From assembly GCA_937948705.1 (NCBI GenBank), contig CALECF010000074.1, positions 13,900 through 77,899 on the forward strand: a stretch of DNA of 64,000 nt. Direction: 5' to 3'. The position numbers and the translations under genes are program-made. Below, piece by piece: positions 38,370 to 47,265 of this stretch. The DNA comes from an uncultured Anaerosolibacter sp. Lineage in GTDB: Bacteria; Bacillota_A; Clostridia; Peptostreptococcales; Thermotaleaceae. The number at the start of each line of letters is the position of its first letter. Positions within the stretch are counted from its first letter, which is position 1. The notes under the pieces are model-generated. The model did no database searches, was not told the origin of the DNA, and was given only the letters and a program-made list of their open reading frames with translations.

Positions 38370-39137
38370 CTATTTGACGCCGCCGTATCTTCTGTCTCTT
38401 TTCTGATAGTCTATAATGGCCTCTATCAAATGCTTCCCGGAAAAATCTGGCCAGAATATATTCGAGAACCAGAACTCACTATACGCAATCTGCCAAAGTA
38501 AGAAATTACTAACCCTTAATTCTCCGCTAGGTCTTATGAGCAAATCCGGATCTGGAATTCCAGCAGTATATAGGAATCCAGAGAACATTTCTTCATCGAT
38601 GGATTCTATTTCTAATTCATTATTCTTCACTTGCCTTGATATCTCTTTTATTGCATGTATAATTTCGGATCTTCCTCCATAGTTTAATGCAATATTTACA
38701 ATTAAGCCATCATTGTTTTGTGTTAACTCAAATGCGCTATGAATTTCTTCTTGAGCACTTTCTGGCAATCTATCAATGTCACCAATAATATGAATCTTCA
38801 CATTGTTCTCATGCAGCTCTTTTACTTCTTTTCGTAAATACATCACCAATAACTGCATAAGAGTATTCACTTCATCTTGGGGTCTTTTCCAATTTTCTGT
38901 AGAAAAAGCATATAGAGATAAATATTTGATTCCCAACTGGGAACTGGTATGAATAATATCTCTTAATGCCTCCACACCTGCCTTATGTCCTGCAGTTCTC
39001 GGTAATCCTCTTTTTTTTGCCCATCTCCCGTTTCCATCCATGATGATAGCCACATGCCTAGGCATTCTCTTTAGATCAATATTCTCTAAATCATAAGCAG
39101 CAGGCTGCTTTTTAAATATGCTTTTAATAAATTTCAT
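38370..39137 (-). CDS. uppS: Undecaprenyl diphosphate synthase
   Basis: 255 aa cis-prenyltransferase supplying the carrier lipid for peptidoglycan. [20 protein letters not shown] with the catalytic Asp, [13 protein letters not shown], and the C-terminal pyrophosphate-binding block [17 protein letters not shown]. Most homologues have RTSGE there; the Thr-to-Pro change is a minor variation. Start ATG at 39137 with GGAGG upstream. Confidence 0.96.
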   Translation of the reverse strand: MKFIKSIFKKQPAAYDLENIDLKRMPRHVAIIMDGNGRWAKKRGLPRTAGHKAGVEALRDIIHTSSQLGIKYLSLYAFSTENWKRPQDEVNTLMQLLVMYLRKEVKELHENNVKIHIIGDIDRLPESAQEEIHSAFELTQNNDGLIVNIALNYGGRSEIIHAIKEISRQVKNNELEIESIDEEMFSGFLYTAGIPDPDLLIRPSGELRVSNFLLWQIAYSEFWFSNIFWPDFSGKHLIEAIIDYQKRDRRYGGVK

Positions 39138-39172
39138 ACATAAGAGCCTCCAATAATCACTGAAAATAAATA

Positions 39173-39198
39173 TTATAAACCCCCTTTAACGGGGGCTT
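39173..39198 (-). terminator. Terminator-like hairpin after the orphan PASTA gene
   Basis: GC-only 5-bp stem (39180-39184 with 39191-39195), 6-nt loop, followed by TTTATAATATTT on the minus strand. Short stem, so efficiency is uncertain. Confidence 0.5.
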
Positions 39199-39382
39199 AA
39201 AAGTAACTCACTGTCAATTCAATCCAATTTTCACATAGGACCTGCTTCACTACTCTGCACTCACCAGTGGCAACCTTGTCTTTAGGTGCAAAAGTTTCAG
39301 ATACCCTTATATCTCGATGAAGCCTCGATAATTCAACCTTAGCGCTCTCCAATGTAAACCCTACCACATCAGGAATATTCAC
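39197..39382 (-). CDS. Orphan PASTA-like domain protein
   Basis: 61 aa. The whole protein reads as one PASTA-like module: IPDVVGFTLESAKVEL at the N-terminus, then a beta strand, a central turn (FAPKDKVATGECRVVKQ) and a last strand WIELTVSYF. It has no signal peptide or membrane segment, whereas PASTA domains normally sit outside the cell on PknB kinases or penicillin-binding proteins. GTG start at 39382; its Shine-Dalgarno GGAGGT is formed by the last codons of frr, so the two are probably translated together. Function unknown. Two internal cysteines (in GECRV and VLCEN). Confidence 0.8.
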   Translation of the reverse strand: MNIPDVVGFTLESAKVELSRLHRDIRVSETFAPKDKVATGECRVVKQVLCENWIELTVSYF

Positions 39383-39387
39383 AAAAA

Positions 39388-39945
39388 CTATACCTCCATG
39401 ATCTCTTTTTCTTTTTTCTCAATCAACTCATCTATGATCTCAATATACTTATTGGTCATTTTCTGTACTTCATCTTCTGACTTTTTTAAATCATCTTCTG
39501 TAATCTCAGTGGTTTTCTGCATCTTCTTTAGCTTATCATTCGCCTCTCTTCGTTCATTTCGAATCGCGATTTTGGCGTCTTCTCCGATTTTCTTCGCAAG
39601 CTTTGTTAAGTCCTTTCTTCTCTCTTCAGTTAACTGAGGAACAGCAAGTCTTATGATTTTTCCGTCATTGGACGGATTAATCCCCAAATCAGACTGTGTA
39701 ATAGCTTTCTCAATAGATTGTACTGAAGATTTGTCAAAAGGTTGAATGACTAACAATCTTGGTTCTGGTGCAGATACCGTAGCAATTTGCTTCAACGGTG
39801 TAGGTGATCCGTAATACTCAACAGTAATACGATCCAGTAAAGCTGGGTTTGCTCTGCCTGCCCTAATGCTATGTAAGTCTTCCTTTAATACCCCAATCGT
39901 CTTTTGCATTTTTTCTTCTAATTCTTTGTGTACATTTAAACTCAT
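39388..39945 (-). CDS. frr: Ribosome recycling factor
   Basis: 185 aa. Splits post-termination ribosomes together with [23 protein letters not shown] and [20 protein letters not shown] are family blocks. ATG at 39945 with GGGAGG inside the end of pyrH; the stop of pyrH abuts it. Confidence 0.97.
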   Translation of the reverse strand: MSLNVHKELEEKMQKTIGVLKEDLHSIRAGRANPALLDRITVEYYGSPTPLKQIATVSAPEPRLLVIQPFDKSSVQSIEKAITQSDLGINPSNDGKIIRLAVPQLTEERRKDLTKLAKKIGEDAKIAIRNERREANDKLKKMQKTTEITEDDLKKSEDEVQKMTNKYIEIIDELIEKKEKEIMEV

Positions 39946-40716
<771 letters not shown>

Positions 40717-40730
40717 TTAATATAGTATTT

Positions 40731-40759
40731 TAAAAAAGAGAACACGGGGTGTGTTCTCT
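40731..40759 (-). terminator. Terminator of rpsB-tsf
   Basis: Perfect 9-bp stem (40737-40745 with 40751-40759), 5-nt loop, then TTTTT on the minus strand. Confidence 0.88.
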
Positions 40760-40775
40760 ATGTTTAATTGTCTAA

Positions 40776-41423
40776 TTAGCTATTAATTTGTTTCGCTACT
40801 TCTTCAGCAAAGTTCTCTACTTTCTTCTCGATACCTTCGCCAACCTCAAATCTTACAAATCTTCTAATGGATAAGTTTTCTCCGATTTTTGCGATCTTCT
40901 GATTTAATAAATCCTGAATTGTAATATCAGGATCTCTTATGAAGTCCTGCTCTAATAGACAAATTTCTTTGAAATACTTGTCTATTCTACCAGCAACCAT
41001 TTTATCCACTATTTTCTCTGGCTTTCCTTCGTTTAAAGCCTGTACTCTTAAGATTTCTCTCTCTTTTTGAATAAGATCTTCAGAAACTTCTTCTCTTCTT
41101 ATGTAAAGTGGATTTGACGCTGCAATTTGCATTGCAACATCCTTAACAAATTGCTTAAACTCATCATTTTTTGCAACAAAGTCAGTCTCACTATTTACTT
41201 CTACTAGTACACCAATTCTTCCACCATGAATATATGCTTCTACGAGTCCTTCTGATGCAATTCTACCTGCTTTTTTCGCAGCTTGAGCCAATCCTCTTTC
41301 TCTAAGTGCCTCAACTGCTTTGTCCAAGTCACCATTGGTTTCTTCTAGAGCTTTTTTACAATCCATCATACCAGCTCCGGTTCTTTCTCTTAAATCTTTA
41401 ACCATTCCAGCTGTAACAGCCAT
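40776..41423 (-). CDS. tsf: Elongation factor Ts
   Basis: 215 aa, the short form common in Clostridia. Nucleotide exchange factor for EF-Tu. [31 protein letters not shown] and [18 protein letters not shown] at 41423 with GAGGAGG. Confidence 0.97.
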   Translation of the reverse strand: MAVTAGMVKDLRERTGAGMMDCKKALEETNGDLDKAVEALRERGLAQAAKKAGRIASEGLVEAYIHGGRIGVLVEVNSETDFVAKNDEFKQFVKDVAMQIAASNPLYIRREEVSEDLIQKEREILRVQALNEGKPEKIVDKMVAGRIDKYFKEICLLEQDFIRDPDITIQDLLNQKIAKIGENLSIRRFVRFEVGEGIEKKVENFAEEVAKQINS

Positions 41424-41460
41424 ATGAACGCCTCCTCATAAGTTTCTGTGTATAATATAA

Positions 41461-41506
41461 ATGGTAAGAGAAGCAAGGGATGGAATCCCCTCTTAACCCT
41501 TACCAT
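41461..41506 (-). other. Hairpin between rpsB and tsf
   Basis: Outer 8-bp arms (41461-41468 with 41499-41506) and inner 5-bp helix (41477-41481 with 41485-41489) separated by internal loops. No T-run follows. Possible processing site or partial attenuator that sets the S2 to EF-Ts ratio. Confidence 0.5.
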
Positions 41507-41512
41507 CATCCA

Positions 41513-42211
41513 TTACTCTTCCATTTGTTCGCCTTGTCTACCTTCGATCATCGCATCGGCCATCTTTGCAGTGATTAGCTTAACAGCTCTAATCGCATCA
41601 TCGTTAGCTGGAATCACATAATCGACTTCATCAGGGTCACAGTTTGTATCAACAATACCTACAACTGGTATTCCTAATTTTTGTGCTTCTTGTACTGCAA
41701 TTCGCTCTTTACGAGGATCTACAACAAATATTGCACCAGGAATATCATTCATTTCTTTGATTCCACCTAAGAATTTCTCAAGTTTTTCTTGTTCAGCTTT
41801 TAACTTGATTACTTCCTTCTTTGGTAAAACATCAAATAATCCATTTTCTTCCATTCTAACCAATTCATTAAGACGCTCAATTCTCTTGCGGATTGTCTTA
41901 TAGTTTGTTAACATTCCACCTAACCATCTTTGGTTTACGTAGTACATTCCACATCTCTTGGCTTCTTGCTCAATAGATTCTTGGGCTTGTTTCTTCGTAC
42001 CCACGAATAGCATTGTTTTATTGCTTGCCGCAACTTCTTTCACGAAAGAGTATGCTTCTTCTACTTTCTTTACAGTTTTCTGTAAATCAATAATGTAGAT
42101 ACCATTTCTTTCTGTGAAAATGTACTCTGCCATCTTAGGATTCCATCTTCTTGTTTGGTGTCCGAAATGAACGCCTGCTTCTAATAATTGTTTCATTGAA
42201 ATTACTGACAT
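41513..42211 (-). CDS. rpsB: 30S ribosomal protein S2
   Basis: 232 aa. [37 protein letters not shown] and the [18 protein letters not shown] block identify S2. ATG at 42211 with AAGGAGGTG. Preceded by a structured leader and sigma-A promoter. Confidence 0.98.
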   Translation of the reverse strand: MSVISMKQLLEAGVHFGHQTRRWNPKMAEYIFTERNGIYIIDLQKTVKKVEEAYSFVKEVAASNKTMLFVGTKKQAQESIEQEAKRCGMYYVNQRWLGGMLTNYKTIRKRIERLNELVRMEENGLFDVLPKKEVIKLKAEQEKLEKFLGGIKEMNDIPGAIFVVDPRKERIAVQEAQKLGIPVVGIVDTNCDPDEVDYVIPANDDAIRAVKLITAKMADAMIEGRQGEQMEE

Positions 42212-42237
42212 TTTCTCACCTCCTTGGTTTTTTCCTC

Positions 42238-42295
42238 CACTCTGTTCATCTCTTCAAGTGACCTTTCGGCAACCATTTGAAGATTCCAGAGAGTG
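42238..42295 (-). ncRNA. Structured rpsB leader RNA
   Basis: Nested helices on the minus strand: outer arms 42238-42244 with 42287-42295 (2-nt bulge), middle perfect 7-bp arms 42251-42257 with 42277-42283, and an apical GCC-GAAA-GGU stem with GNRA loop at 42261-42270. It ends about 27 nt before the rpsB start. It is a candidate S2 autoregulatory leader by position and structure only. Confidence 0.6.
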
Positions 42296-42315
42296 TGTAT
42301 TTAAATCACTAAAGT

Positions 42316-42345
42316 AGTATAACATAACCCTAATGGATTTGGCAA
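42316..42345 (-). promoter_or_regulatory. Sigma-A promoter of rpsB-tsf
   Basis: TTGCCA at 42340-42345 and TATACT at 42316-42321 with an 18-bp spacer. Leader length about 100 nt. The 276-bp gap upstream of rpsB otherwise holds only the flagellar-operon terminator and leader. Confidence 0.7.
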
Positions 42346-42423
42346 CAACAAATTAGATATTAAATTTATTACCAGTCTTTCCTTCTTATTATAAAAATAT
42401 ACCATAGCTGCCATAAAACTCAA

Positions 42424-42465
42424 TAAAAACGACCTTGCATTTCATGAAAAAAATCCTGTGGTCGC
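42424..42465 (-). terminator. Terminator at the end of the flagellar/chemotaxis operon
   Basis: CGACC (42460-42464 region) pairs with GGTCG (42430-42434) around a long loop, then TTTTT on the minus strand. It is the only terminator-like element after more than 20 kb of near-continuous coding. Confidence 0.55.
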
Positions 42466-42487
42466 TAAGGTACTCATTTATCGACAG

Positions 42488-42928
42488 CTATTCAAACTGA
42501 CCTTTCACGATCTTGTCAATGATTTCTTCTTCTGATGCACCATCATCAATTTTATAATCGCCCCACCTTATTTTGTTCGTCAAACCCTGCACATATAAAA
42601 TATTTAGAAACTGATCTTCTGATGATATTAAATTATGACTTTTTAACATTGTAGCAATTTCTTTACTATTCATTCCCTTAGGAATTCGAATAACCTTTGA
42701 ATCCGTCGATTCTTGATTACTTGACTTACTGATATCCTTATCATCAATATATTTCGTACTAGATGATTTATCAAAAAACTCTTTAGGCTCTATCATTCCC
42801 AATTTTATGGCTTCTTGCCGTATAAAACTTTCTGTTATTTTAGTCTGTGTCATGATATTCATAACAGTAGCAAAAATAATACCTATTCCAATCCCTAATA
42901 GGAATATCCATGTCGTTTTATTTCTCAA
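42488..42928 (-). CDS. MltG/YceG-like small membrane protein
   Basis: 146 aa. One N-terminal membrane helix (about residues 8-28, IFLLGIGIGIIFATVM), a Ser-rich linker, then a C-terminal module VIRIPKGMNSKEIATMLKSH ... WGDYKIDDGASEEEIIDKIVKGQF that resembles the LysM-like N-terminal part of MltG endolytic transglycosylases. The catalytic transglycosylase domain is missing, so it is not an enzyme on its own. TTG start at 42928 with AGAGGTG. Last gene of the flagellar operon; role unknown. Confidence 0.75.
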   Translation of the reverse strand: MRNKTTWIFLLGIGIGIIFATVMNIMTQTKITESFIRQEAIKLGMIEPKEFFDKSSSTKYIDDKDISKSSNQESTDSKVIRIPKGMNSKEIATMLKSHNLISSEDQFLNILYVQGLTNKIRWGDYKIDDGASEEEIIDKIVKGQFE

Positions 42929-42932
42929 GCTT

Positions 42933-43484
42933 TCACCTCTTTCTCAGATTGAGAATAAGTTGTACTTCACCAATTCCTTTATTTAAACACCTAGCAATCT
43001 GTGCTGGGCTATTTCCTTCATCAAATAATCGTAATATTTCCCTGGTTGTGAGGTGCTTTATATCGTCTTCCTTTGTAGTCTCAGAAGGAGAGTTTAACAA
43101 TTCTTCGTCATCAGACCTATGATCAGTTTCTATCCCCATATCAACGTCTATCACCTCATCGTTATTCCGGAGCACTTCTAAGGGTTGTTTATGGATAATT
43201 TCTTTATAATTATTTAGTTTATTGTCAATTTCCTCCATCATGCGACACAACTCCGCTGTTCTAACGTCAATACCCTGAATGATTTGTTCACTGACTGTAT
43301 TTAACTCCTCAATAATTTCTTCAGCAATATCAATGTATTCAACGATCTTCAGCTCTTTCTCCTTCAGCATTTGATCGTCAGATGAAACAAAGGTGCTCGA
43401 CTGCCTTCGTAGTACAAAATAAGACAAGAGCACCATAATCACACCTATAAATAAAATTAAGTAATTAACTATATTATTCGTCAT
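42933..43484 (-). CDS. SwrB-like protein (DUF6115 type)
   Basis: 183 aa. N-terminal membrane helix (about 5-25), a coiled-coil region (about 40-95) and a C-terminal helix-turn-helix-like segment (TTREILRLFDEGNSPAQIAR followed by CLNKGIGEVQLILNLRKR). Architecture and position (after fliA, before rpsB) match B. subtilis SwrB, which helps activate assembly of the flagellar type III export apparatus. Sequence similarity to SwrB is weak by eye, so assignment rests largely on context. Confidence 0.7.
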   Translation of the reverse strand: MTNNIVNYLILFIGVIMVLLSYFVLRRQSSTFVSSDDQMLKEKELKIVEYIDIAEEIIEELNTVSEQIIQGIDVRTAELCRMMEEIDNKLNNYKEIIHKQPLEVLRNNDEVIDVDMGIETDHRSDDEELLNSPSETTKEDDIKHLTTREILRLFDEGNSPAQIARCLNKGIGEVQLILNLRKR

Positions 43485-43497
43485 ATTAGCCCCCGAA

Positions 43498-43833
43498 TTA
43501 AATCATAATATCAATTTTAATACCCTTACCTGTTGCTCGTTTTTCACTGTCTTTTGCTTCATTATTTTCCTGTTCTCCTTTTTTATCTTCTTGAGAGTTA
43601 GGATTTCTTTCCTGCTTATCTTTATGCTGATTTTGATTATGAATATGGGGATGTGTTTTACGGTCAAATGTGTTCACTCGATTTAACTGTCTCTCATTGT
43701 TCTTCTGATCTTGTATGACAATGGCCTGATGTTCTAATCGTTCTTTATTGTTTAATGTTTGATTTTCCTGGGACAGCTTTATGTTCTTAGGAACCATAGA
43801 TTGAAAATCAATTGGTCTTATAGACACTTCCAT
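43498..43833 (-). CDS. Uncharacterised disordered protein downstream of fapA
   Basis: About 111 aa from the ATG at 43833 (GTG at 43827 is an alternative; both have AAAAGGGTG nearby). Short ordered N-terminus MEVSIRPIDFQSMVPKNIKL, a long Gln/Asn/Lys/His-rich low-complexity middle and a hydrophobic C-terminal end GKGIKIDIMI. I do not recognise the family. Placed between fapA and the SwrB-like gene with 10- and 13-nt gaps, so it belongs to the flagellar operon. The pattern of two conserved-looking ends joined by a disordered linker suggests a tether between two partners (inference). Confidence 0.75.
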   Translation of the reverse strand: MEVSIRPIDFQSMVPKNIKLSQENQTLNNKERLEHQAIVIQDQKNNERQLNRVNTFDRKTHPHIHNQNQHKDKQERNPNSQEDKKGEQENNEAKDSEKRATGKGIKIDIMI

Positions 43834-43843
43834 CACCCTTTTG

Positions 43844-45643
43844 TTATCCCATATAAGGAATAGTTCTAATTTCCCCATTTTCACGGACAATTGTTGAACG
43901 CTGAATCTGATCTCTGACGAAGTAAAACGAATTGCCAATAGAAATCTTTACACCAGGGTATATAACACTTTCGACATGTATTCTTCCGTTTGAAAGCGAT
44001 TGCAATATCTGCTTTAAACTTATCAACTCAATATTTACACTTTCTATTTTTGTCTCTAAATATTTTTTTGTATTTACAGACTTGGTAAGGATCTCTTGCT
44101 TATCTGGCGGTAATACAGTGACTTTGGACATTTTAGACAATAATTCAATGGCTTTATTTACGCTATCCATATTCTTCATCAAACTGTCTAATTCTTCTTT
44201 TAAGCCATCAAAACGTTCCTTTAATTCAGGATCAACACCTACCTCTAATTTGGTAACGGTAGCCATGTGGGAGCCTATGGTTCTTGCACAAATATCATTG
44301 TTTGCCCTTACCTCTCCCCCTACAATGAGTCCCTTCTTTCCATTGACAGTGATCTGTCCTTTAGCCTCTAATTTGCAATGCATTACAACATCAGCTTGGA
44401 TATTCCCATGGGCTTTTGCATAACAGTTTTCCATATACCGTGCAATAATATCCTGTTTACTGACTAGCTTACCATTATTATTCCCTTGAATGCCTTTATG
44501 TAGTATAATATCACCCTCAGCATGAATAATAGCACCTTCGACAACCCCATGTACTTCAACATCACCGTCGCAATGGATTTCAAATCCAGTCATAACATTT
44601 CCTTTTACTACAACCTTACCATTAAAATGAATATTACCCGTAGCGTTATCCACATTGCCATTGATTTCGTATACTTGTAAAACAGTAACTTTATCATCAA
44701 TTAGCTTGGCTTGTCCATTCATATCAGCGATTAACTGTAATCCATCTGCACTTTCTACTACGTTCTTTCCCTTTTTGAATTGAACGTGCTTTCCTGGCTT
44801 TGGAGAAAGCAATCTTCCCTTCACGGAGGTACCCTCAACCCCCTCTGTGGGTAAGGTTTTGATTGCTAGTATCTCCCCCTTTTTGACATTATGGATAATA
44901 TGCAGTTCTTTCAAATTCACTGAACCATCTTCTAGTAGTTCAGGCCTCATTTTAGCATGAATATCGAACATATATTGAGCAGCTCCATCAATTCCGTTTA
45001 TTACATCTTTGCCACGGGCAACCTCGATCCGTTTGTTGAAATTGCTTTCAATCATAAGATTCTCTATAGCAGCTGAGTCTATACCATAAACGACGCCCGC
45101 TGCATTTAGTGCTTCAACTACACTTTCTTTCGTGACCATCTTCCCGCCATCAGGTGGCTCGATGAAAACAAATGCTCTCATCTCATCCTTGCTAACTTCC
45201 ACGATAGCTTTACCATCCCTCAAATCACGCTCACATAAATTCTCAATTTCAATAGCGCATATTTCTCTTGAGGTTAATCCGTCCTTAATCTTTTGTTCAT
45301 CATAATTCATAATTCCTTGAGTTTTGAAAAAAGAAATAATATCCTCATAATTTGCAGCTTTTCCAGCACCTTTTGGTGGATAGATCAATAATGTTTTACT
45401 ATTTTCACTAAATTTAAGCTCATAGTGCCCATTTTCATTGGAATAAGAAATTGTTTTGTCAACCTCTACATCCTTTAGTGTCACTTTTACTTTAGAATTT
45501 CTTATCGATAGATTAAAAATCGACTTGCCTTCCTCTATGACCTCGACATTCACATTCTCTACTGTGGTATTTAACTCTTCTAAAGCATTTCCGATAGCCT
45601 CTTCATAAGTTTTTCCTTCTGCAATCACATAATTCTTTGTCAA
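43844..45643 (-). CDS. fapA: FapA (DUF342) polymer-forming protein with Jag-N-like N-terminus
   Basis: About 599 aa. The first 60 residues (VIAEGKTYEEAIGNALEELN, EVIEEGKSIFNL) look like the Jag-N domain of KhpB. Then comes the DUF342 core with a beta-helix of short repeats (IHAEGDIILHKGIQG, AHGNIQADVVMHCKLEAKG, GGEVRANNDICARTIG), a coiled coil (LKERFDGLKEELDSLMKNM) and a beta-rich tail. Related FapA proteins affect flagellar assembly and cell polarity. The start is probably TTG at 45643 (AGGTGG, 9-nt spacing); TTG at 45649 is also possible. Lies directly after fliA. Confidence 0.88.
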   Translation of the reverse strand: MTKNYVIAEGKTYEEAIGNALEELNTTVENVNVEVIEEGKSIFNLSIRNSKVKVTLKDVEVDKTISYSNENGHYELKFSENSKTLLIYPPKGAGKAANYEDIISFFKTQGIMNYDEQKIKDGLTSREICAIEIENLCERDLRDGKAIVEVSKDEMRAFVFIEPPDGGKMVTKESVVEALNAAGVVYGIDSAAIENLMIESNFNKRIEVARGKDVINGIDGAAQYMFDIHAKMRPELLEDGSVNLKELHIIHNVKKGEILAIKTLPTEGVEGTSVKGRLLSPKPGKHVQFKKGKNVVESADGLQLIADMNGQAKLIDDKVTVLQVYEINGNVDNATGNIHFNGKVVVKGNVMTGFEIHCDGDVEVHGVVEGAIIHAEGDIILHKGIQGNNNGKLVSKQDIIARYMENCYAKAHGNIQADVVMHCKLEAKGQITVNGKKGLIVGGEVRANNDICARTIGSHMATVTKLEVGVDPELKERFDGLKEELDSLMKNMDSVNKAIELLSKMSKVTVLPPDKQEILTKSVNTKKYLETKIESVNIELISLKQILQSLSNGRIHVESVIYPGVKISIGNSFYFVRDQIQRSTIVRENGEIRTIPYMG

Positions 45644-45666
45644 TTGCAACCACCACCTTTTATAGA

Positions 45667-46401
45667 TTAACTAATTTTCTCTAATCGACTCTTTAACCTC
45701 ATAATCGCCTTTGTATGCAATTGAGATATCCGCGATTCTGATATGCCCATAATACTGGATATTTCCTTATACGTAAGCTCAGAATAGTAATATAGGCTAA
45801 TAATTTTCTTCTCCCTCTCGGGAAGACTACTTACAGAATCAACAAGAATTTCCTTCATTTCCTCTTGCTCAAAATATTGTTGAGGTTCACTATTTATATC
45901 GTCATCTATAATAGCAAAGTTTGCATTATTTAAAATCTTTTCTTCTAAGGAAACCACAGTAAAGGAATGGACATCTGATAACATGTCATTTAGCTCATCA
46001 ATAGAGATGCCCAAGGTCAGGGCCACTTCTTCATCATTTGCACTTCTGCCACTTCTATTTTCAATAGCCTTATATGCTTCTTCTAGCTTTTTATATTTTT
46101 GCCTGACAGAACGGGGAATCCAATCTAAATTTCTTAATTGATCAATAATCGCACCTCGTACACGAATATATGCATAGGTTTCAAATTTAACATTTTTTGC
46201 TGGGTCAAACTTATCAATGGCATCAAGCAGCCCAAATATACCATAACTAACCAAATCGTCAAATTCAATATGGTTTCCATAATTATTATATAATCTACCT
46301 GCTATGATTTTTACCAAATCAATATATGCGATGATCAACTGATCCTTTACCTGCTTACTCCTAGTTCTTACGTATTTATCCCACAAAGCACTGTTTTGCA
46401 C
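45667..46401 (-). CDS. fliA: RNA polymerase sigma factor FliA/SigD
   Basis: 244 aa. Sigma-28 family, directing late flagellar, motility and chemotaxis genes. Region 2 (EFDDLVSYGIFGLLDAIDKF, ETYAYIRVRGAIIDQLRNLD), region 3 (ANDEEVALTLGISIDEL) and region 4 (ERLP-type; seen as LPEREKKIISLYYYSELTYK and GISESRISQLHTKAIMRLK). GTG start at 46401 with GGGGGAGGTG. As in B. subtilis it is encoded near the end of the fla/che operon. No anti-sigma flgM in the window. Confidence 0.95.
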   Translation of the reverse strand: MQNSALWDKYVRTRSKQVKDQLIIAYIDLVKIIAGRLYNNYGNHIEFDDLVSYGIFGLLDAIDKFDPAKNVKFETYAYIRVRGAIIDQLRNLDWIPRSVRQKYKKLEEAYKAIENRSGRSANDEEVALTLGISIDELNDMLSDVHSFTVVSLEEKILNNANFAIIDDDINSEPQQYFEQEEMKEILVDSVSSLPEREKKIISLYYYSELTYKEISSIMGISESRISQLHTKAIMRLKSRLEKIS

Positions 46402-46415
46402 AGGTACACCTCCCC

Positions 46416-46763
46416 CTAAGACTCATTTTCTCGCTCTAAGATTTTGGATTGATTGTTTTCGCCGTACTTTTTAAAATCTAGAGGCATAAAGTTCTGCTCT
46501 TCTTTCTCAGCACTTTCGTAAAGTTCTGATTCTTGCGGGGGGATGACAATATCAATATGATGAGACTTCACTTTCCTATGCTGTATATTTGCCTTTAAAA
46601 TAAAAGAAACGCACAGATAGGATCCTAAAAATATAATGACATAAAAAATCAAGGTTCTCTCTAGATAGGATTTAAAACTAATCTTTGAGAGCATTCCAGC
46701 AATAGTGCTGATAAAGATAGATGTTAAAAGCAATGCATATGGTAGTTTTTTTAAATTGTCCAT
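46416..46763 (-). CDS. Uncharacterised small membrane protein between cheD and fliA
   Basis: About 115 aa from ATG at 46763 (GGAG, 7 nt). Two hydrophobic segments (ALLLTSIFISTIAGML and LIFYVIIFLGSYLCVSFIL), then a charged cytoplasmic tail of about 50 residues with HHIDIVIPPQESELYES. I do not recognise the family. 13 nt after cheD and 14 nt before fliA, so it is probably co-translated with them; a role in motility control is inference from position only. Confidence 0.75.
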   Translation of the reverse strand: MDNLKKLPYALLLTSIFISTIAGMLSKISFKSYLERTLIFYVIIFLGSYLCVSFILKANIQHRKVKSHHIDIVIPPQESELYESAEKEEQNFMPLDFKKYGENNQSKILERENES

Positions 46764-46776
46764 ATAAAAACTCCAT

Positions 46777-47265
46777 TCATATTTGTTTCGTCCCGTGACC
46801 AATCGTCTTTATTAGGAGTAATCCAGAGTCAGAATAAAGCTCGATCGTCCTACCGAAATTTCCCCCAGTATCTTCTGCAATAATTGGAATCTTAAGTCCT
46901 TCAAGAATCTCCTTTGTAGCGATCACATTTCGCTCTCCAATTTTCATGATGTCATTCTTGTTTGTGAATGAGAACATTTGTGAACCTCCGGCTATTTTAC
47001 TCACAAGCCTGTATTTACTAGCTCCCATCCTTAGGACATTTTCTAGAAGCTGGGCAATACCTGTATCTGCAAATTTAGCTACATTGCTATTATTACGAAT
47101 TGTTTTACTGGATGGTAGCATAATATGGGCAAGGCCAGATATTTTGGTCATAGGATCATACAAGGTAATACCAACACAAGATCCTAATCCTAAAGTAGTC
47201 AAGGTCCCCGGATGTTTTATTACATTCAAATCAGCCATCCCTACTTTTATAATTTCACCTGTCAT
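46777..47265 (-). CDS. cheD: Chemoreceptor glutamine deamidase CheD
   Basis: 162 aa. Deamidates receptor glutamines and stimulates CheC. Catalytic Cys and His in LGLGSCVGITLYDP and GLAHIMLPSS; the Thr-containing block NVIATKEILEGLKIPIIAED follows. Start ATG overlaps the cheC stop (ATGA), so translation is coupled. Confidence 0.96.
   Translation of the reverse strand: MTGEIIKVGMADLNVIKHPGTLTTLGLGSCVGITLYDPMTKISGLAHIMLPSSKTIRNNSNVAKFADTGIAQLLENVLRMGASKYRLVSKIAGGSQMFSFTNKNDIMKIGERNVIATKEILEGLKIPIIAEDTGGNFGRTIELYSDSGLLLIKTIGHGTKQI

Noticed and set aside
38516..38551. UppS Thr-to-Pro change in the usual RTSGE motif
   Set aside because: The neighbouring catalytic and pyrophosphate-binding residues are intact, so it looks like natural variation rather than loss of function.
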